Below, piece after piece: positions 7,067 through 8,454 of a stretch of 8,454 bases of DNA. Each line of letters begins with the position of its first letter. Within the stretch, counting starts at the first letter, position 1. The stretch covers positions 1-8,454 of the forward strand of contig JAZRPZ010000041.1 of NCBI GenBank assembly GCA_045649485.1, given 5' to 3'. Source of the stretch: RUG11247 sp045649485. Lineage in GTDB: Bacteria; Bacillota; Clostridia; Christensenellales; Aristaeellaceae. Made by a program: the position numbers and the translations under genes. A model generated the notes under the pieces. The model had not been told where the DNA came from, made no database searches, and worked only from the letters and a program-made list of their open reading frames with translations.

Positions 7067-7231
7067 TCAGCAATATTTCCACAGTACAAATCCCGTAATC
7101 AGCATCACTGTGCATATAACTCCCGCCCATGCCCATCTGGGTACGATGATCATCATAAGTATAAGCCCCGCAAGCATCATCAGCATTCCGCAAAGCCTGC
7201 CGCGGCACCAGTTTTTGTTTTTATTGAACAT
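7067..7231 (-). CDS. Small two-helix membrane protein, 54 residues, function unknown
   Basis: I do not recognise a named family. The protein has a basic, cysteine-containing N-terminus (MFNKNKNWCRGRLCGM), a hydrophobic segment from about 15 to 30 (MLMMLAGLILMMIIV), a short Pro-Arg-Trp turn (31-35), a second hydrophobic segment (about 36-51) and a C-terminal WKYC. It therefore looks like a hairpin of two membrane helices with a positive N-terminal side, probably cytoplasmic. It has four cysteines: 9, 14, 40 and 54. The start is the ATG at 7229-7231, supported by AGGAGAG (7246-7240) 8 nt upstream. Being a coding strand with a ribosome binding site and a hydrophobic pattern argues that it is real, although it is short and a 66-codon open frame overlaps it in another frame. 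Its leader is unusually structured (7245-7311). It diverges from the RCC1-like gene and converges on rpmB. No convincing promoter was found. Confidence 0.72.
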   Translation of the reverse strand: MFNKNKNWCRGRLCGMLMMLAGLILMMIIVPRWAWAGVICTVMLITGFVLWKYC

Positions 7232-7244
7232 ATTGCTCACTCTC

Positions 7245-7286
7245 CTGTCCTATCTTATGCTGCCCGGACAGATATAGTGCAGCATA
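7245..7286 (-). promoter_or_regulatory. Candidate H-type RNA pseudoknot abutting the small gene's ribosome binding site
   Basis: Read on the minus strand, stem 1 is TATGCTGC (7286-7279) with GCAGCATA (7263-7256), 8 bp. Stem 2 is CTGTCC (7271-7266), lying in the loop of stem 1, with GGACAG (7250-7245) downstream, 6 bp. The crossing order gives loops of 7, 2 and 5 nt, a compact H-type pseudoknot. The last paired base of stem 2 (7245) is the first G of the GGAG ribosome binding site. The geometry resembles translation-controlling leaders, but no known riboswitch consensus was recognised. The two stems might instead be independent alternatives or DNA-level repeats. Confidence 0.4.
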
Positions 7287-7311
7287 CCGCCTCCGTATCG
7301 GCAGGCGGTAT
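7284..7311. repeat. Inverted repeat between the small gene and the RCC1-like gene, possible operator
   Basis: ATACCGCC (7284-7291) and GGCGGTAT (7304-7311) are exact inverted copies. Inside them CCG and CGG (7293-7295 and 7299-7301) also pair, giving a 12-bp stem with one bulged base and a 3-nt loop. No T tract follows on either strand, so it is not an ordinary terminator. It ends six bases before the -35 box of the RCC1-like gene, and GGCGGTA occurs again at 7347-7353, just after that gene's -10 box. A binding site for a regulator or a leader hairpin of the minus-strand gene are both possible. Confidence 0.45.
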
Positions 7312-7317
7312 TTGGGC

Positions 7318-7346
7318 TTGTATTAGATGTGTGCCGGTGATATAAT
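7318..7346 (+). promoter_or_regulatory. Sigma-A-type promoter for the RCC1-like gene, extended -10
   Basis: TTGTAT (7318-7323), a 17-nt spacer, then a perfect TATAAT (7341-7346) preceded by TGA, an extended -10. Transcription would start near 7353, leaving a short leader of about 20 nt that contains GGAGGT (7360-7365). Confidence 0.75.
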
Positions 7347-7372
7347 GGCGGTAACAAACGGAGGTATCAGAT

Positions 7373-8407
7373 ATGAATATCAAAAGAATTGCAGCTCTCA
7401 TTCTCTGCATGGCACTCATGCTGTCCATGAGTGCATTCGGTGAAGGCGCGGCGGTGCGTCCCCTTGCGAATCGCAAGACCGTACTCGCCCTTTCCGACGG
7501 CCATATCGTCGCCGTAAAGGCAGATGGTAGTGTGATGGCCTTTGGCAACAACGATTACGGCAAGTGCGATGTTCAGGGCTGGACCGGCATCGTGGCCGTA
7601 GCCTCCAGCGAATGTCACACCGTGGGTCTTAAAGCAGACGGCACTGTGGTCGCCACAGGCGACAACTGGGACGGTCAGCTCGACGTTGCCGGCTGGTCCG
7701 ACATCGTGACCATCGCCGCCGGAAGTCGTCATACCGTGGGTCTGAAGGCGGACGGCACTGTTGTGGCAACAGGCTGGAACGACAAAGGTCAGTGCGATGT
7801 TTCCGGCTGGACAGATATCGTTGCAATAGGCGCCGGCTGGGGCCATACCGTAGGCCTGAAGGCAGACGGCACCGTGGTGGCAGCAGGCTACAACGATGAT
7901 GGCGCATGCAATGTATCAGACTGGACCGACGTGACCTCCATCGATGTGGGCTACTTCTACACCGTAGCTCTCAGGGCAGACGGTACTGTAGTCGCCACAG
8001 GCACAAACGACGACGGCGAATGCAACGTTTCCGAATGGACGGATATAATAGCTGTGGACGCTGACAACAATCATACCGTAGGCCTGAGAGCAGACGGCAC
8101 CGTGGTCGCTACCGGCTGGAACAAGGACGGACAGTGCAGAGTGAGCGAATGGACAGACATCGTGGCTGTTTCCGCAGGCAACTGGCACACCGTAGGTCTT
8201 AAGTCCGACGGTACTCTCGTCGCTGCGGGCCGCAATGATGATGGCCAGTGCGATGTATCCGGACTTACCGACATCGTGGCCATATACACCGTAATGTACT
8301 GCACTGTGGCGATAGATGCAAACGGCGACGTATACGGCGTCGGTGAGTATAACGATACCTACTCCAACGAACCCATAGGATATCTGGACTGGAACCTGTT
8401 CGAATGA
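7373..8407 (+). CDS. Exported RCC1-like beta-propeller repeat protein
   Basis: This 344-residue protein begins with a signal peptide: MNIKR, a hydrophobic core (6-19), and a plausible cleavage after AFG (21-23). Cys12 is inside the core without a lipobox, so it is probably not a lipoprotein. The mature part is a chain of RCC1-like (alpha-tubulin suppressor-type) repeats of exactly 38 residues: a partial first (about 36-69), six regular ones (70-297) and a divergent last (298-344). The core pattern is WTDIVAVxAGxxHTVGLKADGTVVATGxNDDGQCDVSG. RCC1 repeats fold as blades of a propeller, here about seven. A cysteine recurs at the same repeat position (65, 141, 179, 217, 255, 293; Leu at 103). GGAGGT lies 7 nt before the ATG. 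The protein is presumably secreted or surface-exposed; no sortase motif, membrane anchor or enzymatic residues are visible. Bacterial members have no agreed function, and the eukaryotic Ran-exchange role should not be assumed. Confidence 0.88.
   Translation: MNIKRIAALILCMALMLSMSAFGEGAAVRPLANRKTVLALSDGHIVAVKADGSVMAFGNNDYGKCDVQGWTGIVAVASSECHTVGLKADGTVVATGDNWDGQLDVAGWSDIVTIAAGSRHTVGLKADGTVVATGWNDKGQCDVSGWTDIVAIGAGWGHTVGLKADGTVVAAGYNDDGACNVSDWTDVTSIDVGYFYTVALRADGTVVATGTNDDGECNVSEWTDIIAVDADNNHTVGLRADGTVVATGWNKDGQCRVSEWTDIVAVSAGNWHTVGLKSDGTLVAAGRNDDGQCDVSGLTDIVAIYTVMYCTVAIDANGDVYGVGEYNDTYSNEPIGYLDWNLFE
7580..8263 (+). repeat. Six tandem 114-bp coding units (RCC1-like blades 2-7)
   Basis: Units start at 7580, 7694, 7808, 7922, 8036 and 8150, each beginning with the TGG codon of the WTD/WSD motif. 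The period is exact, with no length variation. Core residues are kept while codons differ (for example GGTCTTAAAGCAGACGG versus GGTCTGAAGGCGGACGG), so this is an old, selected protein repeat rather than a recent expansion. The segments around residues 8-12 and 28-30 of each unit vary most and would map to loops. Confidence 0.9.
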
Positions 8408-8454
8408 TATATATTTCCGGTGCAAAGATAAGAAGCGCCGCAGACAGAAAATAT
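8408..8454. other. Window end after the RCC1-like gene
   Basis: These 47 bases contain no start codon with a ribosome binding site and no clear terminator hairpin. The terminator of the RCC1-like gene, or a cotranscribed gene, must lie beyond the window. Confidence 0.5.

Noticed and set aside
7008..7208. A 66-codon minus-strand open frame overlapping the small membrane gene
   Set aside because: It lacks a ribosome binding site, has a non-protein-like composition and runs into the terminator. The 54-codon frame beside it has both a ribosome binding site and a coherent two-helix pattern.
7284..7311. The inverted repeat as a Rho-independent terminator
   Set aside because: Neither strand has a T tract after the stem (TTTGGG on plus, GCTGCAC on minus).
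7373..7441. A lipoprotein signal in the RCC1-like protein
   Set aside because: Cys12 lies in the middle of the hydrophobic core and is preceded by Leu-Ile-Leu, which does not fit a lipobox; a normal signal-peptidase site near residue 23 fits better.
7580..8263. The regular 114-bp repeats as a CRISPR array or non-coding satellite
   Set aside because: The units lie in one intact frame, vary mainly at synonymous positions and encode RCC1-like blades; there are no repeat-spacer blocks.

Overview
The window looks like chromosomal DNA from an endospore-forming member of the Bacillota, most likely class Clostridia. The evidence is an alpha/beta-type small acid-soluble spore protein (SASP) gene, the rpmB / asp23-family / fakA / recG neighbourhood that is typical of Firmicutes, AAGGAGG-type ribosome binding sites before nearly every gene, and sigma-A-like promoters. 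The DNA is moderately GC-rich by eye. I cannot name the genus.

Layout. Positions 2-1984 (+) hold the C-terminal three quarters of the ClpB disaggregase; the gene starts upstream of the window. A bidirectional terminator follows, shared with the convergent SASP gene (2042-2248, -). The SASP leader contains a hairpin plus T8 tract that would terminate transcription on the opposite strand. Next comes a minus-strand block transcribed leftward from about 6575: an Asp23/Gls24-family protein (6179-6529), the fatty acid kinase subunit FakA (4481-6139) and the RecG helicase (2421-4421), ending in a strong terminator. A hairpin lies between fakA and recG. The B. subtilis order asp23-like - fakA - sdaAB - sdaAA - recG is recognisable, but the serine dehydratase genes are absent. 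rpmB (ribosomal protein L28, 6751-6942, +) diverges from this block, and both divergent promoters are readable.

The right-hand end is the less ordinary part. Downstream of rpmB is a long compound terminator that appears to serve converging transcripts. It is followed by a 54-residue two-helix membrane protein on the minus strand (7067-7231). Its leader can fold into an H-type pseudoknot that abuts the ribosome binding site. Diverging from it is an exported RCC1-like beta-propeller protein (7373-8407, +) built from 38-residue repeats carrying a regular ladder of cysteines. The 141-bp gap between these two genes also holds an inverted repeat whose half-site recurs between the -10 box and the start codon of the propeller gene, an arrangement that resembles an operator.

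Functionally, the left and centre are housekeeping: protein disaggregation, spore DNA protection, recombination and fork repair, exogenous fatty acid activation, and translation. I found no convincing new multi-gene system. The best candidates for something undescribed are the small membrane gene with its structured leader and the cysteine-ladder propeller beside it.
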